From: Paenibacillus sp. JNUCC-31
Lineage (GTDB): Bacteria; Bacillota; Bacilli; Paenibacillales; Paenibacillaceae
Assembly: GCF_014844075.1 (NCBI RefSeq)
Contig: NZ_CP062165.1
Location: 1,674,001-1,738,000, forward strand
Direction of reading: 5' to 3'
DNA: 64,000 bases
Numbering within the stretch: the first letter of the stretch is position 1; every line of letters starts with the position of its first letter. Made by a program: the position numbers and the translations under genes. The notes below the pieces were generated by a model, which saw only the letters and a program-made list of their open reading frames with translations, made no database searches and was not told where the DNA came from. Shown here one piece after another: positions 44,385 through 54,935 of this stretch.

Positions 44385-44815
44385 AGTTCCATTTCACTTT
44401 CCAAAATGGTGATGACTTCTTCGGCAGTTTTGGCCTGACGCAGTGCTTCCATATTCTCTTCCTCCGCACAGATCACTGCAATGCTGGTCAAAATCTCCAT
44501 ATGTTCCCCGCCCTGAGCGGCGATACCGATCACCATATATGCTTTTTCTTCCCCAAAATCAACACCCTGCGGGAACTGGATCACCGATATACCTGTGGAC
44601 AGGATAAAGGATTTGGATTCCTTCGTGCCGTGTGGAATTGCAAGTCCATTTCCGACATACGTGGAGACAATTTCTTCACGCTCCAGCATTTTGTCAATGT
44701 ATTCAGCGGTGATATGACCTGCGTCTTTCAAAATCTGACCTGCCATGCGAATCGCTTCATATTTGTCCTGAGCCGTTGCATTCATGATGACTTTATCTTT
44801 CGTTAACACACTCAT
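44381..44815 (-). CDS. mtlF: PTS mannitol-specific EIIA component
   Basis: 144 residues. The phosphorylated His lies in VGNGLAIPHGTKES, about residue 63. It accepts phosphate from HPr and passes it to the EIIB domain of MtlA. Its start overlaps the mtlR stop by four bases. EIIA is a separate protein here because the permease ends after EIIB. Confidence 0.96.
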   Translation of the reverse strand: MSVLTKDKVIMNATAQDKYEAIRMAGQILKDAGHITAEYIDKMLEREEIVSTYVGNGLAIPHGTKESKSFILSTGISVIQFPQGVDFGEEKAYMVIGIAAQGGEHMEILTSIAVICAEEENMEALRQAKTAEEVITILESEMEL

Positions 44816-46917
44816 GTTTGTATACCTCCAATTTCGATTTTGCTGCGGTAAAATCCCGCAAGCTCTCGGGATAAATAATGAATAAGATCATCCCGGTTCC
44901 CTTTTTCAAGTAATGCAATCATTTCTTCCTGTAACAGCAGCGCACTGATCTCACTTAGTACCTCCAAGCTTTCCTTGGACAACTCTCTGGGCCCAAGCAT
45001 CAAGAGCACGTGACTGACACCTGCCGGGTCTTCGGGGGTACGCAGAAGCGGCTCTGACAACTGGAAGAGCGTGATCGAAGGCCTGTAAATGCCATCACTG
45101 CGTGTATGGAACAGCGCGAGCGAAGTCCCCGGAATTTTCTGGCTTCCAACTGCTTCACGCTCCTCCAGCAGCCTGGCAATCTCTTCTGGGTTATTCAACA
45201 CACCGGATTGATGCAACACGTTGCACATGGCGTTGGCCGTTTCATAAAATCCAATCTCCTGATTATCCAGCGGGAACACCTGAAATTTACCAATAATCTG
45301 CACGATTTCAATCAGTGTAGCCTCCAGTCCAACCGGATCGGCGATACGGCCTGTTGTCCTTGAAACCGCTTCAGGTGGGGGACTATGTTCCCGCTGAAGC
45401 GTCGTTGTCCTGATGAAATGCCTTAAGCGTTCACTCTCTTCTGCTGTCAGCAGTGGGCTTACCTTGTAGTATTGATGTTTATCCATTGGCAGATCGACTG
45501 TAGAGAGAACCAGATCATATTCCGCCTTCGGTATACGAGCTGCTTCATACCATGACACGCTGTCCACAATTCGAATTTCGGGAATTTCCTTGGACAGACG
45601 GCTCGATAACATCCGTGAAGATCCGATCCCGCTGGTACAGACGACGACAGCCCTGACTTCACGCTTTAGTACCCGCAGCCGTTCAATGGAAGCACCGAAG
45701 TGCATCACCAGAAATCCAATCTCCTCATCTGGCACATCCGTATTGGGCCAAGCCAGTTGGACCGCTTCTTTCACATCCTCAAACAATGATTCATAATCCT
45801 TGCGGATTTGCTGAAGCAATGGATTACGGATGTGCTGACGTCCCTCCATGCGTTCCAGCACCGGCTCCATATGGGCAATCAGACCTTCACGGAGCAGACG
45901 ATCCTCATGGAACAAATAATGGGTCTTCTCCTGCATCCGATCTGTGAGGGAACGAACCATATCGAGTAAGACCAAATCGTCTATAGGCAGCAGACGCGAG
46001 GAATGAATTGATTGCTCAATTTCAATCAGCAACCTGTGAAAATAGGCCTGTTCCTCTTTGGCAAACTCAAGTCCAAGCTGGGCAGACAGAACACCGCACA
46101 AGCGGGAAGCCAAGTATTCCGGTACCTTCTTCTCGCCATCCAGCAGATATCCGCCGTTCTTATTGTCCTGATGAAGACTCCGCCCAATGCCAAAGCCTTT
46201 GCGGATACGAACAACCGCTACGGACAATTGAATCAACAGCTTCATGTATTGCCGCTCCGGGATATTTTCTAACCAATCGATATCCGGTTGCCACAACGCA
46301 TTTTCTATTGTAAGTACATCCTTATGCCCTATCATTCCCAGAAGTTTGCTGTTTACCTTGGAGACTCCCTGCTCCACATGTCTTCCGAACAGATCGGATT
46401 CATCCAAGTATTCAAGAGCGAGCGCAGATATAGCCATGCGATGTGCTATTTCGCTTCCATTGATCTTGACCCCATATCCGCGCCTGCGAACCAGCTTCAA
46501 TCCCGCCTGGAGAATACGTGGTTCAAGGTCATCCAGATCATTGCTTGCCGTAGACACAGTAACCTTCAGATCTGAGGCCAGTGCTAGCAACTTCACAGGC
46601 TCAGCTTCATCCAGCAGAATACAAAGCATGAAGAGTTTACGCTCTTCGGGCGTAAACTCCACATATTCGTTCAGCTCAAGTTGTTGTCGCAATACAGCCA
46701 GATCATCGGAACCGGGATCGATTCGGACCCCGGTTCCCGATTTTTTTTCCAATTTCATGCCAAGGGGCTCAAGCCACTGTTCAATCATCTGCAACTCCCG
46801 ATGTACGGTACGGGTACTCACTTTGACCGCAACAGCTATTTCGCCAGCAGTTACCTCATGCGGGTGCTCCAGCAGGAACTCCACGATTTCACGCTGTCTC
46901 CTTGTAATATTGCTCAT
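44812..46917 (-). CDS. mtlR: Mannitol operon activator MtlR
   Basis: 701 residues in the order expected for MtlR: N-terminal HTH (VTAGEIAVAVKVSTRTVHREL), a second HTH, two PTS regulation domains with conserved His (including VMHFGASIERL), an EIIB-Gat-like domain with VVVCTSGIGSSRMLSSRL, and a C-terminal EIIA-like domain. Phosphorylation by HPr and by MtlF sets activity. It activates the mtl promoter. The start overlaps mtlA by one base (TGATG). Confidence 0.95.
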   Translation of the reverse strand: MSNITRRQREIVEFLLEHPHEVTAGEIAVAVKVSTRTVHRELQMIEQWLEPLGMKLEKKSGTGVRIDPGSDDLAVLRQQLELNEYVEFTPEERKLFMLCILLDEAEPVKLLALASDLKVTVSTASNDLDDLEPRILQAGLKLVRRRGYGVKINGSEIAHRMAISALALEYLDESDLFGRHVEQGVSKVNSKLLGMIGHKDVLTIENALWQPDIDWLENIPERQYMKLLIQLSVAVVRIRKGFGIGRSLHQDNKNGGYLLDGEKKVPEYLASRLCGVLSAQLGLEFAKEEQAYFHRLLIEIEQSIHSSRLLPIDDLVLLDMVRSLTDRMQEKTHYLFHEDRLLREGLIAHMEPVLERMEGRQHIRNPLLQQIRKDYESLFEDVKEAVQLAWPNTDVPDEEIGFLVMHFGASIERLRVLKREVRAVVVCTSGIGSSRMLSSRLSKEIPEIRIVDSVSWYEAARIPKAEYDLVLSTVDLPMDKHQYYKVSPLLTAEESERLRHFIRTTTLQREHSPPPEAVSRTTGRIADPVGLEATLIEIVQIIGKFQVFPLDNQEIGFYETANAMCNVLHQSGVLNNPEEIARLLEEREAVGSQKIPGTSLALFHTRSDGIYRPSITLFQLSEPLLRTPEDPAGVSHVLLMLGPRELSKESLEVLSEISALLLQEEMIALLEKGNRDDLIHYLSRELAGFYRSKIEIGGIQT

Positions 46918-48383
46918 CAGGAGTCGGATTTGAGGCGCTCCACCAGTGCCTCATATTCAGGACTCTTCAGGAAGTTATCGATGGAAATATGCTCTGCATT
47001 TGGAGCCACCGTTTTGGCCCGCTCTGTCAATGTTTTCTGTGTGATGACAATGTCGGCATCTTGCGGAATTTCACTGATTGCCGTGTTGGTTACAGCGACA
47101 TCCACACCGGCTGCCTTCATTTTCTTCCGCAGAATCGAAGCTCCCATGGCACTCGAACCCATACCTGCATCACAGGAGAATACAATTTTATTGATATCCG
47201 TTTTTACTGCCGAAGAAGCAATATCGGCTGCACGGTCAGCTTCCCGATTGTCTTTATCAACGGTGAGGTTACCCGTTTTGCCCTGGTTTTTCATATCCTT
47301 CATACGGTTAGAAGCACTATCCAGATCTTCGTCGTCCTTCTGTTTACCTGTTTTGAGCAGTACGGATGCCACAAGGAAGGAGATAATCGCAGCTACAGCT
47401 ACCCCTGCCAGCATGCCAAGATATCCACCCTTAGGTGTTAACAACGAGTAGGCAATAATACTTCCCGGTGACGGTGCTGAAACCAAACCAGCTCCTGTCA
47501 GCATGAAGGTCAATGTACCTGCTACACCACCAGCCATCGCAGCCAGAATCAGTATCGGTCTCATCAGAATGTAAGGAAAATAAATCTCGTGAATCCCGCC
47601 AAAGAAATGGATAATTACAGCACCTGGAGCAGAAGATTTAGCTGACCCCCGACCAAAGAAGCAGTAGGCCAGCAAAATGCCGAGTCCAGGTCCTGGATTG
47701 GATTCAAGCATGAATAAAACGGATTGACCCAGTTCTCTTGCTTGATCTGTACCAATCGGTGTCAAAATCCCATGGTTGATGGCATTGTTCAGGAATAATA
47801 CTTTTCCTGGCTCAATGATCAGATTGACCAGCGGGAGAAGACCGGCATTCATCAAGGTTTCTACCCCGGCCGATAACACCTTGCTAATTGCTTCAACGAA
47901 AGGACCGATGCCTTTAAGGGCCAGAAGGGCCAAAATCCCACCAATAATACCAGCGGAGAAGTTGTTAACCAGCATCTCAAATCCGGATTTGATTTTGCCC
48001 TCGACAGCCTTGTCAAATTTCTTAATGACCCAGGCTCCCAATGGTCCGGCAATCATGGCACCAAGAAACATCGGAATGTCACTGCCCACAATCACCCCGA
48101 TGGTCATAATCGCACCGACTACACCACCACGTTGGCCGTGTACCATGGTACCGCCTGTGTAACCGATCAACAAAGGCAGCAAATATTTGATCATTGGATC
48201 AACCAGCAATGCAAAATCTGCGTTAGGGAACCATCCTTTTGGAATGAACAATGCCGTAATCAGACCCCAGGCGATAAATGCACCCATGTTCGGCATAACC
48301 ATACCGCTCAGGAAACGTCCAAACTTCTGAACGCCGACCCGTATTCCTCCGCTTTTTTCGGATTTTGCGTCCACTGAACTCAT
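46917..48383 (-). CDS. mtlA: PTS mannitol-specific EIICB permease
   Basis: 488 residues. The membrane EIIC part (to about 340) includes MVMPNMGAFIAWGLITALFIP and the GGIHEIYFPYILMRP substrate-site motif. After a charged linker comes EIIB with the phosphorylated Cys in IVFSCDAGMGSSAMGASILRKKM. It imports and phosphorylates mannitol. First gene of mtlARFD. A cre-like site and a promoter region lie in the ~330 bases upstream. Confidence 0.96.
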   Translation of the reverse strand: MSSVDAKSEKSGGIRVGVQKFGRFLSGMVMPNMGAFIAWGLITALFIPKGWFPNADFALLVDPMIKYLLPLLIGYTGGTMVHGQRGGVVGAIMTIGVIVGSDIPMFLGAMIAGPLGAWVIKKFDKAVEGKIKSGFEMLVNNFSAGIIGGILALLALKGIGPFVEAISKVLSAGVETLMNAGLLPLVNLIIEPGKVLFLNNAINHGILTPIGTDQARELGQSVLFMLESNPGPGLGILLAYCFFGRGSAKSSAPGAVIIHFFGGIHEIYFPYILMRPILILAAMAGGVAGTLTFMLTGAGLVSAPSPGSIIAYSLLTPKGGYLGMLAGVAVAAIISFLVASVLLKTGKQKDDEDLDSASNRMKDMKNQGKTGNLTVDKDNREADRAADIASSAVKTDINKIVFSCDAGMGSSAMGASILRKKMKAAGVDVAVTNTAISEIPQDADIVITQKTLTERAKTVAPNAEHISIDNFLKSPEYEALVERLKSDS

Positions 48384-48716
48384 ATCGAAAACCTCCTCAA
48401 CATATTAAACCTTCATTCTACTGAATTTTTGACAATGATGATGATCCAGACGAACAAGGTATAAATCTGAAATAAATCTTCATTTCACAAACATATCGTA
48501 AATGAAAACGGTATCTTCCACAACGAAATGAAAACCTACTTCCGTCATGAACGTTGATGACAAGATTTAAATTTGAAGGTTTGTCCGATTGATTTATCCT
48601 TTTAGCTGAAATGAATCTGTCATATTCCCTTTCATGTATCATTCCCACGAATAACCCCATTTTAATGACGTGTAAAATGTAAATATATGCCACGCCCATG
48701 CTGCGCGAATAACGGA
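48384..48716 (-). other. mtl operon upstream region
   Basis: 333 bases without a gene. It holds the cre-like site at 48503-48516 and presumably the MtlR-activated promoter; I could not place an MtlR site with confidence. A 93-codon frame here has no ribosome site. Confidence 0.5.
48503..48516 (+). promoter_or_regulatory. cre-like site of the mtl operon
   Basis: TGAAAACGGTATCT fits TGNAANCGNTNWCW. CcpA repression of mtl genes by glucose is usual in Bacillales. Confidence 0.5.
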
Positions 48717-48763
48717 AAAAAGGCGCAACTGCTCATCCTGTTTCAGATGAAGCAATTGCGCCT
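48717..48763 (-). terminator. gcvH terminator
   Basis: GGCGCAATTGCTTCATC pairs with GATGAGCAGTTGCGCC (small mismatches), followed by TTTTTT on the minus strand. Confidence 0.85.
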
Positions 48764-48897
48764 AAACTATGGTCAAATCATCAGTATCACTAACTGCACA
48801 TATTTCAATGGATTACTCTTTTCACGTTAAACGGGCGTTCGTATCAAGCTCTAGCTTAGCTCTTCACCCTGGAATCGTAAAATAATGTAAAATAATA

Positions 48898-49287
48898 TTA
48901 TTCCGTGTGTTTACGATATGCGTCCGCATTCATCAATGTGGACAGTGCTGCTGTCAGATCGCCCTCAACACGGATCTCAATCATCCAGCCTTCCTCATAT
49001 GGAGAGTTATTAACTAGCTCCGGGGAATCCTGCAATGCGTCATTCACAGCCACAATGGTTCCACTTACAGGAGAAAACAAATCCGAAACGGTTTTGACGG
49101 ATTCAATCGTTCCAATGCTGTCTTCTGCCTTTACATCCGATTCAAGGTCAGGCAATTCAACAAACACAATGTCACCCAGCTGATGCTGCGCGAACTCGGT
49201 AATGCCAATACGTACGGTATCCTCCCCTACGGTCTGCACCCATTCGTGCTCTTCACTGTACAGGAAATCACTTTTCAATTCGCTCAT
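48898..49287 (-). CDS. gcvH: Glycine cleavage system H protein
   Basis: 129 residues. The lipoylated Lys lies in GTIESVKTVSDLFSPVSG. VRIGITEFAQHQLGDIVFVELP and NNSPYEEGWMI are conserved. It shuttles the aminomethyl group between P, T and L proteins. It lies divergent from the gcvT-gcvPA-gcvPB operon, so it is not under the same glycine riboswitch. Its own control is not visible. Confidence 0.97.
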   Translation of the reverse strand: MSELKSDFLYSEEHEWVQTVGEDTVRIGITEFAQHQLGDIVFVELPDLESDVKAEDSIGTIESVKTVSDLFSPVSGTIVAVNDALQDSPELVNNSPYEEGWMIEIRVEGDLTAALSTLMNADAYRKHTE

Positions 49288-49645
49288 CGATATCCGCCTC
49301 GCTTTTCATTAATGAGTGCATGCGCTTCTTTGACCTTAACCTTTTTCCCAGAACATAGCGTATGATATTTCCCAATCAAATGTCAAGATACCTTACAAAT
49401 TATTTGATTTTCTTTCTTATATGCCTGTAACTCAAATGAACACTCCCTACATATAATGGTGAATATTAGAAAAGTAAGCGCACTCTTTAAAAATATACGA
49501 ACATTATAATTTAAATTAATAATATCATTCGGATTTTTTCTCAATTTCTATGATATCGTTCTTGACATCAATAGTCGATTCAGGCTTTAATGAGAGTAGT
49601 AAATGTGTTTATTGGTCTATGCAATGCCCGCGGATGAATGTAAAG
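49288..49645. promoter_or_regulatory. Divergent promoter region of gcvH and gcvT
   Basis: 358 bases without a gene. A plus-strand promoter TTGACA (49562-49567) with TTTAAT (49586-49591), 18 bases apart, leads into the glycine riboswitch. The AT-rich remainder presumably holds the gcvH promoter; no other element seen. Confidence 0.6.
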
Positions 49646-49860
49646 GGAGAGATTACCCTTGACACCCGAATCAGGGTGTACATGCGGTAACGCCGAAGGA
49701 GTAAACCACCGACAAGCGGAGGTGAATCTCTCAGGCAAAAGGACTTTTACGGGACGCAACTCTGGAGAGCATCTATTCGCCCTGTGTGGGCGTTACGATC
49801 ACCCAAGGGGAAACCTGCTGCATCATGCGGCGGGGTAACTCTCAGGTACCAAGGACAGAG
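49646..49860 (+). promoter_or_regulatory. Tandem glycine riboswitch
   Basis: Two consecutive aptamers. The first runs from GGGAGAGATT to AATCTCTCAGGCAAAAGGAC (49646-49743) with a CGCCGAAGGAG core. The second runs from CTCTGGAGAGCAT to CTCTCAGGTACCAAGGACAGAG (49760-49860) with CACCCAAGGGG. Tandem glycine aptamers activate gcv operons when glycine is abundant, which fits the genes downstream. Confidence 0.95.
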
Positions 49861-49915
49861 CCTAAGAATACAGCGTGCTTCTGGCATGCCTATTCTTTGG
49901 CCTGTCCTTTTCCTT
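49851..49915 (+). terminator. Expression-platform terminator of the glycine riboswitch
   Basis: AAGGACAG and AAGAATA on the 5' side pair with TATTCTT and CTGTCCTT, followed by TTCCTTTTTCC. The 5' arm overlaps the end of aptamer 2, so glycine binding would disrupt it. Confidence 0.8.
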
Positions 49916-50058
49916 TTTCCCAAAAAAAACGAAAACAGGTTATAGAGCGGCACTGCCTATAGCGTCTTCACCTTACTTTTATAATAAAAGTTGATGCCAG
50001 ATTCATTGCTCCACGGTTATACACTCGGCCGGTTGACGGCCCATAACGAGGTGATTGG

Positions 50059-51195
50059 ATGTCCGATTTGCTTAGAACCCCACTCTTTCCACTCTATCAG
50101 CAATATGAAGGCGTACGATGCATTGATTTTGGCGGCTGGGAGCTCCCGGTACAATTCAGCGGAATTCAGAAAGAACATGAAGCGGTGCGAGAACGTGCCG
50201 GACTGTTTGATGTATCCCACATGGGTGAATTCACTGTCCAAGGGGAACACGCGGAAGCTTTTCTACAGCACATGACCACCAATGATGTAACAACACTCGT
50301 TACCGGTCAAGCCCAATACACGTTAATGTGTTATCCGGATGGCGGCGTGGTCGATGATCTGCTGATCTATAAACTGAAAGACCAGCATTATATGCTAGTG
50401 GTTAACGCCTCCAACATCGACAAGGACTGGGCATGGCTGCAGCAGCACATGATGCCAGGCGTAACAATGACCAATGATTCAAATCAGACGGCGCTCCTTG
50501 CTCTGCAAGGTCCGCTAGCAGTGGACATTCTCGGGACGGTGACAGATACCGATGTGTCTTCGATAGAGCCCTTCCGTTTTGTGTTGAATGCGGAGGTATG
50601 TGGGGTTACATTGCTGTTATCCCGCACCGGATATACCGGTGAAGACGGCTTTGAGCTCTATGTTCCTGCCGAACAGGCCGCTGCGGTCTGGAATGGATTG
50701 ATGCAGGCGGGAGAAGGTCATGGACTTGTCCCGGCAGGACTGGGTGCCCGGGATACGCTGCGCTTTGAAGCCAAGCTTCCCCTGTATGGGCAGGAATTGT
50801 CTGCAACCATTTCGCCGCTGGAGGCTGGTGTGGGCATGTTTGTGAAGCTGAATGCCGAACCTTTTATCGGACATGAAGCCTTATTGCGACAAAAAAATGA
50901 CGGGCCTGTCCGCAAGCTGGTCGGTATCGAAGTACTGGAGCGCGGCATTCCCCGCCCCCATTATCCGATTTACGCCGAAGGCGCACAGATTGGTGAAGTG
51001 ACTACAGGCACCCAATCGCCTACGCTGAAACGCAATCTGGGGCTGGCCTTGATTGACAGCAAATATGCTGCACTGGGTACCCCACTGGAGATTGAGATTC
51101 GCGGCAAGAAATTGAAAGCCGAGGTTGTGAAGACCCCTTTTCATAAACGGACACGTGCACCAAAGACACCTACTCAAGGAGCTGATCAAGCATGA
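50059..51195 (+). CDS. gcvT: Aminomethyltransferase, glycine cleavage T protein
   Basis: 378 residues. [53 protein letters not shown] is the family N-terminal signature; [15 protein letters not shown] and [19 protein letters not shown] follow. It transfers the aminomethyl carbon from lipoyl-H protein to tetrahydrofolate and releases ammonia. GAGGTGATT precedes the ATG. First gene after the riboswitch; its stop overlaps the gcvPA start by four bases. Confidence 0.97.
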   Translation: MSDLLRTPLFPLYQQYEGVRCIDFGGWELPVQFSGIQKEHEAVRERAGLFDVSHMGEFTVQGEHAEAFLQHMTTNDVTTLVTGQAQYTLMCYPDGGVVDDLLIYKLKDQHYMLVVNASNIDKDWAWLQQHMMPGVTMTNDSNQTALLALQGPLAVDILGTVTDTDVSSIEPFRFVLNAEVCGVTLLLSRTGYTGEDGFELYVPAEQAAAVWNGLMQAGEGHGLVPAGLGARDTLRFEAKLPLYGQELSATISPLEAGVGMFVKLNAEPFIGHEALLRQKNDGPVRKLVGIEVLERGIPRPHYPIYAEGAQIGEVTTGTQSPTLKRNLGLALIDSKYAALGTPLEIEIRGKKLKAEVVKTPFHKRTRAPKTPTQGADQA

Positions 51196-52547
51196 GCAAG
51201 CACCGCTACATTCCCATGACTGAGCAGGATCAGAGTGCCATGTTGGCAACCATCGGTGTGGAAACGATGGAGGATCTGTTCCATGACATTCCACAGGAGA
51301 TTCGCTATCAGGGCGAACTGCCTGTTTCCTCCAAACTCGATGAATATGCACTGACACGTCATATGTCGAAGCAGGCGGGAGCGAATGCCAACTTCGAGAC
51401 ACACGCCAGCTTCCTGGGCGCAGGCATTTACGATCACCACGTGCCCTCTGTCATTAATCATGTCATTTCCCGTTCCGAGTTCTACACTGCCTATACGCCC
51501 TATCAACCCGAGATCAGCCAAGGAGAATTGCAGGCGATTTTCGAGTTTCAATCTTACATCTGTGAGTTAACAGGCATGGCTGTAGCCAATGCCAGCATGT
51601 ACGATGGTGCAACTGCATTTGCGGAAGCAGGCAATCTGGCCGCAGCGGCAACCCGCCGCAAACAGCTGATTGTATCGCGTACCGTGCACCCCGAATCCCG
51701 TCAGGTATTGCAAGCTTATGCACACGGCCTCAATTTGGAGATTGTTGAGATCGGGTACCAAAATGGTGTAACAGACTGGGATGCCCTGCAAGCTGCCGTG
51801 TCCGATGACACCGCAGCCGTTATGATTCAGAGCCCGAACTTCTTCGGCGCCGTGGAAAATGTAAAACAGGCCGCAGACCTGGCGCATGCGCACAAGGGTC
51901 TGCTCGTGGTCAGTGCCAACCCGCTGTCGCTGGGTCTGCTGGAAGCCCCAGGCAAGCTGGGTGCTGACATCGTCGTTGGCGACGCGCAGCCTCTTGGCAT
52001 CGCCGCTTCACTCGGCGGTCCAACATGCGGATATTTTGCCGTATCCCAGGCTCATATGCGCCGGATTCCTGGCCGAATTGTAGGCCAGACCACGGACCGC
52101 AACGGCAAGCGTGGCTTTGTACTCACGCTGCAAGCACGGGAACAGCATATTCGCCGTGAAAAGGCGACGTCCAACATCTGTTCCAACCAGGCTTTACTCG
52201 CGCTGAGCGCCTCTGTCTATATGTCCATTATGGGTAAACAAGGCATGATCGACGTCGCTGATTTGAATTTGCAAAAGAGTCATTATGCCCTTAACACGCT
52301 TACCGCAATTCCAGGGGTTTCTCTTACGTTTACTGCACCTACCTTCAATGAGTTTGTTGTCCAACTGCCTGAAGGAACGAATGTGGATGCCCTGCAACTG
52401 AAATTGCTCGATGCAGGTTACATTGGCGGCTATGAGCTTGGACGCGATTATCCAGAGCTCGCCGGACATATGCTCATCGCCGTTACTGAACGACGCAGCA
52501 AGGAAGAGATCGACGAATTCGCACGTGTAATGGAGGGATCGCTGTGA
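51192..52547 (+). CDS. gcvPA: Glycine dehydrogenase (decarboxylating) subunit 1
   Basis: 451 residues, matching the N-terminal half of the single-chain P protein: [31 protein letters not shown] at the start, [56 protein letters not shown], and later [21 protein letters not shown]. It forms the alpha subunit with GcvPB. Overlaps by four bases at both ends indicate coupled translation and equal subunit supply. Confidence 0.97.
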   Translation: MSKHRYIPMTEQDQSAMLATIGVETMEDLFHDIPQEIRYQGELPVSSKLDEYALTRHMSKQAGANANFETHASFLGAGIYDHHVPSVINHVISRSEFYTAYTPYQPEISQGELQAIFEFQSYICELTGMAVANASMYDGATAFAEAGNLAAAATRRKQLIVSRTVHPESRQVLQAYAHGLNLEIVEIGYQNGVTDWDALQAAVSDDTAAVMIQSPNFFGAVENVKQAADLAHAHKGLLVVSANPLSLGLLEAPGKLGADIVVGDAQPLGIAASLGGPTCGYFAVSQAHMRRIPGRIVGQTTDRNGKRGFVLTLQAREQHIRREKATSNICSNQALLALSASVYMSIMGKQGMIDVADLNLQKSHYALNTLTAIPGVSLTFTAPTFNEFVVQLPEGTNVDALQLKLLDAGYIGGYELGRDYPELAGHMLIAVTERRSKEEIDEFARVMEGSL

Positions 52548-54130
52548 CTCAAGAAACGACAACAAAGACAACGACGACAACTTCAGCAACAGGCCACTCG
52601 GAAACAGTAACCTCAGTCTCCACTTCGGGCCAAACTGAAACAGTTACGAACATCTCTGCCCAAGCTGCCTCTCCAGCACCGGAGCAATCATTGATCTTTG
52701 AACTCAGCAGTCTGGGTCGGGTCGCGTATTCCTTGCCAGAATGTGACGTTCCCCGGCAAGCTGTCGATTCGCTGATTCCCCGGGAAATGCTGCGGTCGGA
52801 AGCAGCAGCGTTGCCTGAGGTTTTTGAAGTGGACGTCATTCGTCACTACACTGCCCTCTCCCGTCGCAACTTCGGGGTAGATAACGGATTCTATCCACTT
52901 GGCTCTTGTACGATGAAATATAATCCGAAGATTAATGAGGATGTCGCCCGTTATAACGGATTCGCGAAAATCCATCCATATCAGCACGAATCCAGCATTC
53001 AGGGTGCACTTGAACTACTCTACACGTTGCAAAATGACCTTGCAGGCTTGACGGGCATGGATGCTGTTACGCTGCAACCTGCTGCTGGTGCACATGGCGA
53101 ATGGACCGGGCTCATGATGATCCGTGCCTACCATGAAGGTCGTGGTGAACAGCGCACCAAAGTCATCGTACCGGATTCTTCTCATGGCACCAACCCGGCA
53201 AGTGCAACCGTAGCAGGTTTCGAAACGGTAACGATACCATCCCGCGCAGACGGTCTGGTAGATCTGGAGGCACTTCGCGCAGCTGTTGGTTCGGATACCG
53301 CAGCGCTGATGCTGACCAACCCGAACACACTCGGACTTTTTGAAAAAGACATTCAGGAGATTGCCTCCATCGTGCACCAGGCTGGTGGCTTGCTGTACTA
53401 CGATGGAGCCAACTCCAACGCCATTATGGGTATTACCCGTCCTGGCGATATGGGCTTCGACGTAGTGCATCTGAACTTGCATAAAACGATGAGTACTCCG
53501 CACGGCGGAGGTGGACCTGGGGCCGGCCCGGTGGGCGTGAAGAGCCGCTTGATTCCGTTTTTGCCAAAACCGATGGTCATCAAAACGGATGAGGGTATGT
53601 ATGCATTCGATCGCGAAGGGGATCAATCCATTGGCAGGGTCAAAGCGTATTACGGCAATTTCGGTATTCTGGTGCGTGCCTATGCCTACATTCGTACCTA
53701 TGGACCAGAAGGCTTGCGCCGGGTATCGGAATGTGCGGTGCTCAACGCCAACTACATGATGGCACGTCTTGCTCCTTACTACGAGATTCCGTATCCAGGC
53801 GTGTGCAAACATGAATTCGTGATGTCTGGCCGGGGATTAAAACAGTATGGTGTACGCACACTGGACGTCGCCAAACGTTTGCTTGATTTTGGATATCACC
53901 CGCCAACCGTGTACTTCCCGCTGAACGTTGAGGAGTGCATCATGATCGAGCCGACGGAAACCGAGAGCAAAGAAACACTTGATGGGTTCATCGATACGAT
54001 GATTCGCATTGCCAAGGAAGCAGAAGAGACCCCTGAACTGGTACTCAATGCCCCTTATGGCACACCGGTTACCCGTCTGGATGAAACTACAGCAGCCCGT
54101 AAGCCTGTTCTGAACTGCGCTTGCAGTTAA
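52544..54130 (+). CDS. gcvPB: Glycine dehydrogenase (decarboxylating) subunit 2
   Basis: 528 residues. The PLP Lys lies in [43 protein letters not shown] and [12 protein letters not shown] are also conserved. It catalyses glycine decarboxylation with GcvPA. The start is GTG, with GGAGG upstream. Residues 1 to about 46 are a Thr/Ser-rich extension ([20 protein letters not shown] onward) before the usual family start near [17 protein letters not shown]; such a tail is not part of the enzyme fold and is odd. Confidence 0.96.
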   Translation: MTQETTTKTTTTTSATGHSETVTSVSTSGQTETVTNISAQAASPAPEQSLIFELSSLGRVAYSLPECDVPRQAVDSLIPREMLRSEAAALPEVFEVDVIRHYTALSRRNFGVDNGFYPLGSCTMKYNPKINEDVARYNGFAKIHPYQHESSIQGALELLYTLQNDLAGLTGMDAVTLQPAAGAHGEWTGLMMIRAYHEGRGEQRTKVIVPDSSHGTNPASATVAGFETVTIPSRADGLVDLEALRAAVGSDTAALMLTNPNTLGLFEKDIQEIASIVHQAGGLLYYDGANSNAIMGITRPGDMGFDVVHLNLHKTMSTPHGGGGPGAGPVGVKSRLIPFLPKPMVIKTDEGMYAFDREGDQSIGRVKAYYGNFGILVRAYAYIRTYGPEGLRRVSECAVLNANYMMARLAPYYEIPYPGVCKHEFVMSGRGLKQYGVRTLDVAKRLLDFGYHPPTVYFPLNVEECIMIEPTETESKETLDGFIDTMIRIAKEAEETPELVLNAPYGTPVTRLDETTAARKPVLNCACS

Positions 54131-54148
54131 TCAAATCATTGTTCTCAC

Positions 54149-54187
54149 GAAAGCTCTTGCTGATAATTCCAATCAGCAAGAGCTTTT
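54149..54187 (+). terminator. gcv operon terminator
   Basis: AAAGCTCTTGCTGAT pairs with ATCAGCAAGAGCTTTT. Confidence 0.85.
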
Positions 54188-54819
54188 CGAGTTGACTCCT
54201 CTTTACTAATGTCACGGTTCCTGCTCATCTTCATCCTATTAGTGCCTGTCTCATGTTCAGGCAAGCTATGCTCCGATGTATACCAGCGTCCAGGTCTGGA
54301 AGCCCGGACTTTCGGATGCCTGCGACGGATAGCCTGTGACGGATAGTACCAAGCCAGAAAATGTTCTAACGAACCCAGGATGTCTTATTTGACCTCCGCA
54401 GGCGACTCTTTCAATTCTTAGAAACATCAGACACGTTATTTCTCTAAATACCCTCACAAAAATGCTAATAATGGCTGTAGATTCCGACATAGCGTGTATC
54501 AGGTTCTTTAGATATCTGCAGGTACTTCAAATCCCGGAATAAGATGTCACAGATTCCTTTGCACTAAGCACCTATTACTGAAAGCTTCCCCCCAGTGCTA
54601 ATCTCTTAGCTTTTATCCCTTAGCTTTCCTCTCTTAGTTCTTTGCACTTTCGCTTATGAAGTACGCATCACTCTCCTACTGAAGAACGCAACCTCGTATT
54701 TCAGAATATAGCGCATTTGTTTACTTTAACCACGTTCAGTCGCCCTTCAGTTCTCAGACCGAGGTTTAAAGACAGTTTGATTACACACTAGAGTCCGAAT
54801 CACATTGTCCTGTTTATCA
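54188..54819. other. Gene-free interval with short direct repeats
   Basis: 632 bases between convergent operons with no supported ORF. It holds a 14-base imperfect tandem repeat (CCTG-GACGGATAG twice, 54319-54346) and three imperfect copies of a CTCTTAGCTTT-like unit (54602-54641). It may be decayed sequence; no gene remnant was recognised. Confidence 0.5.
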
Positions 54820-54869
54820 CAAAAAAAGCCGATATCCACAATGAATCGCGGATACCGGCAAAACCGCTG
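54820..54869 (-). terminator. Terminator of the ptsG-ptsH-ptsI cluster
   Basis: GCCGGTATCC pairs with GGATATCGGC on the minus strand, followed by seven T. Confidence 0.85.
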
Positions 54870-54935
54870 CACGACTGCAGCACTTTATCGGAAAAAGAAA
54901 CCCTTAAAATCGGGTGGAAACCCCATAAAATTACA

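Noticed and set aside
48418..48699. 93-codon minus-strand frame upstream of mtlA
   Set aside because: Lies in the mtl promoter region with the cre-like site and has no ribosome site.
53015..53812. 265-codon minus-strand open frame opposite gcvPB
   Set aside because: Antisense shadow with no ribosome site; gcvPB is intact.
54266..54490. 74-codon minus-strand frame in the gene-free interval
   Set aside because: No ribosome site and no recognisable domain.
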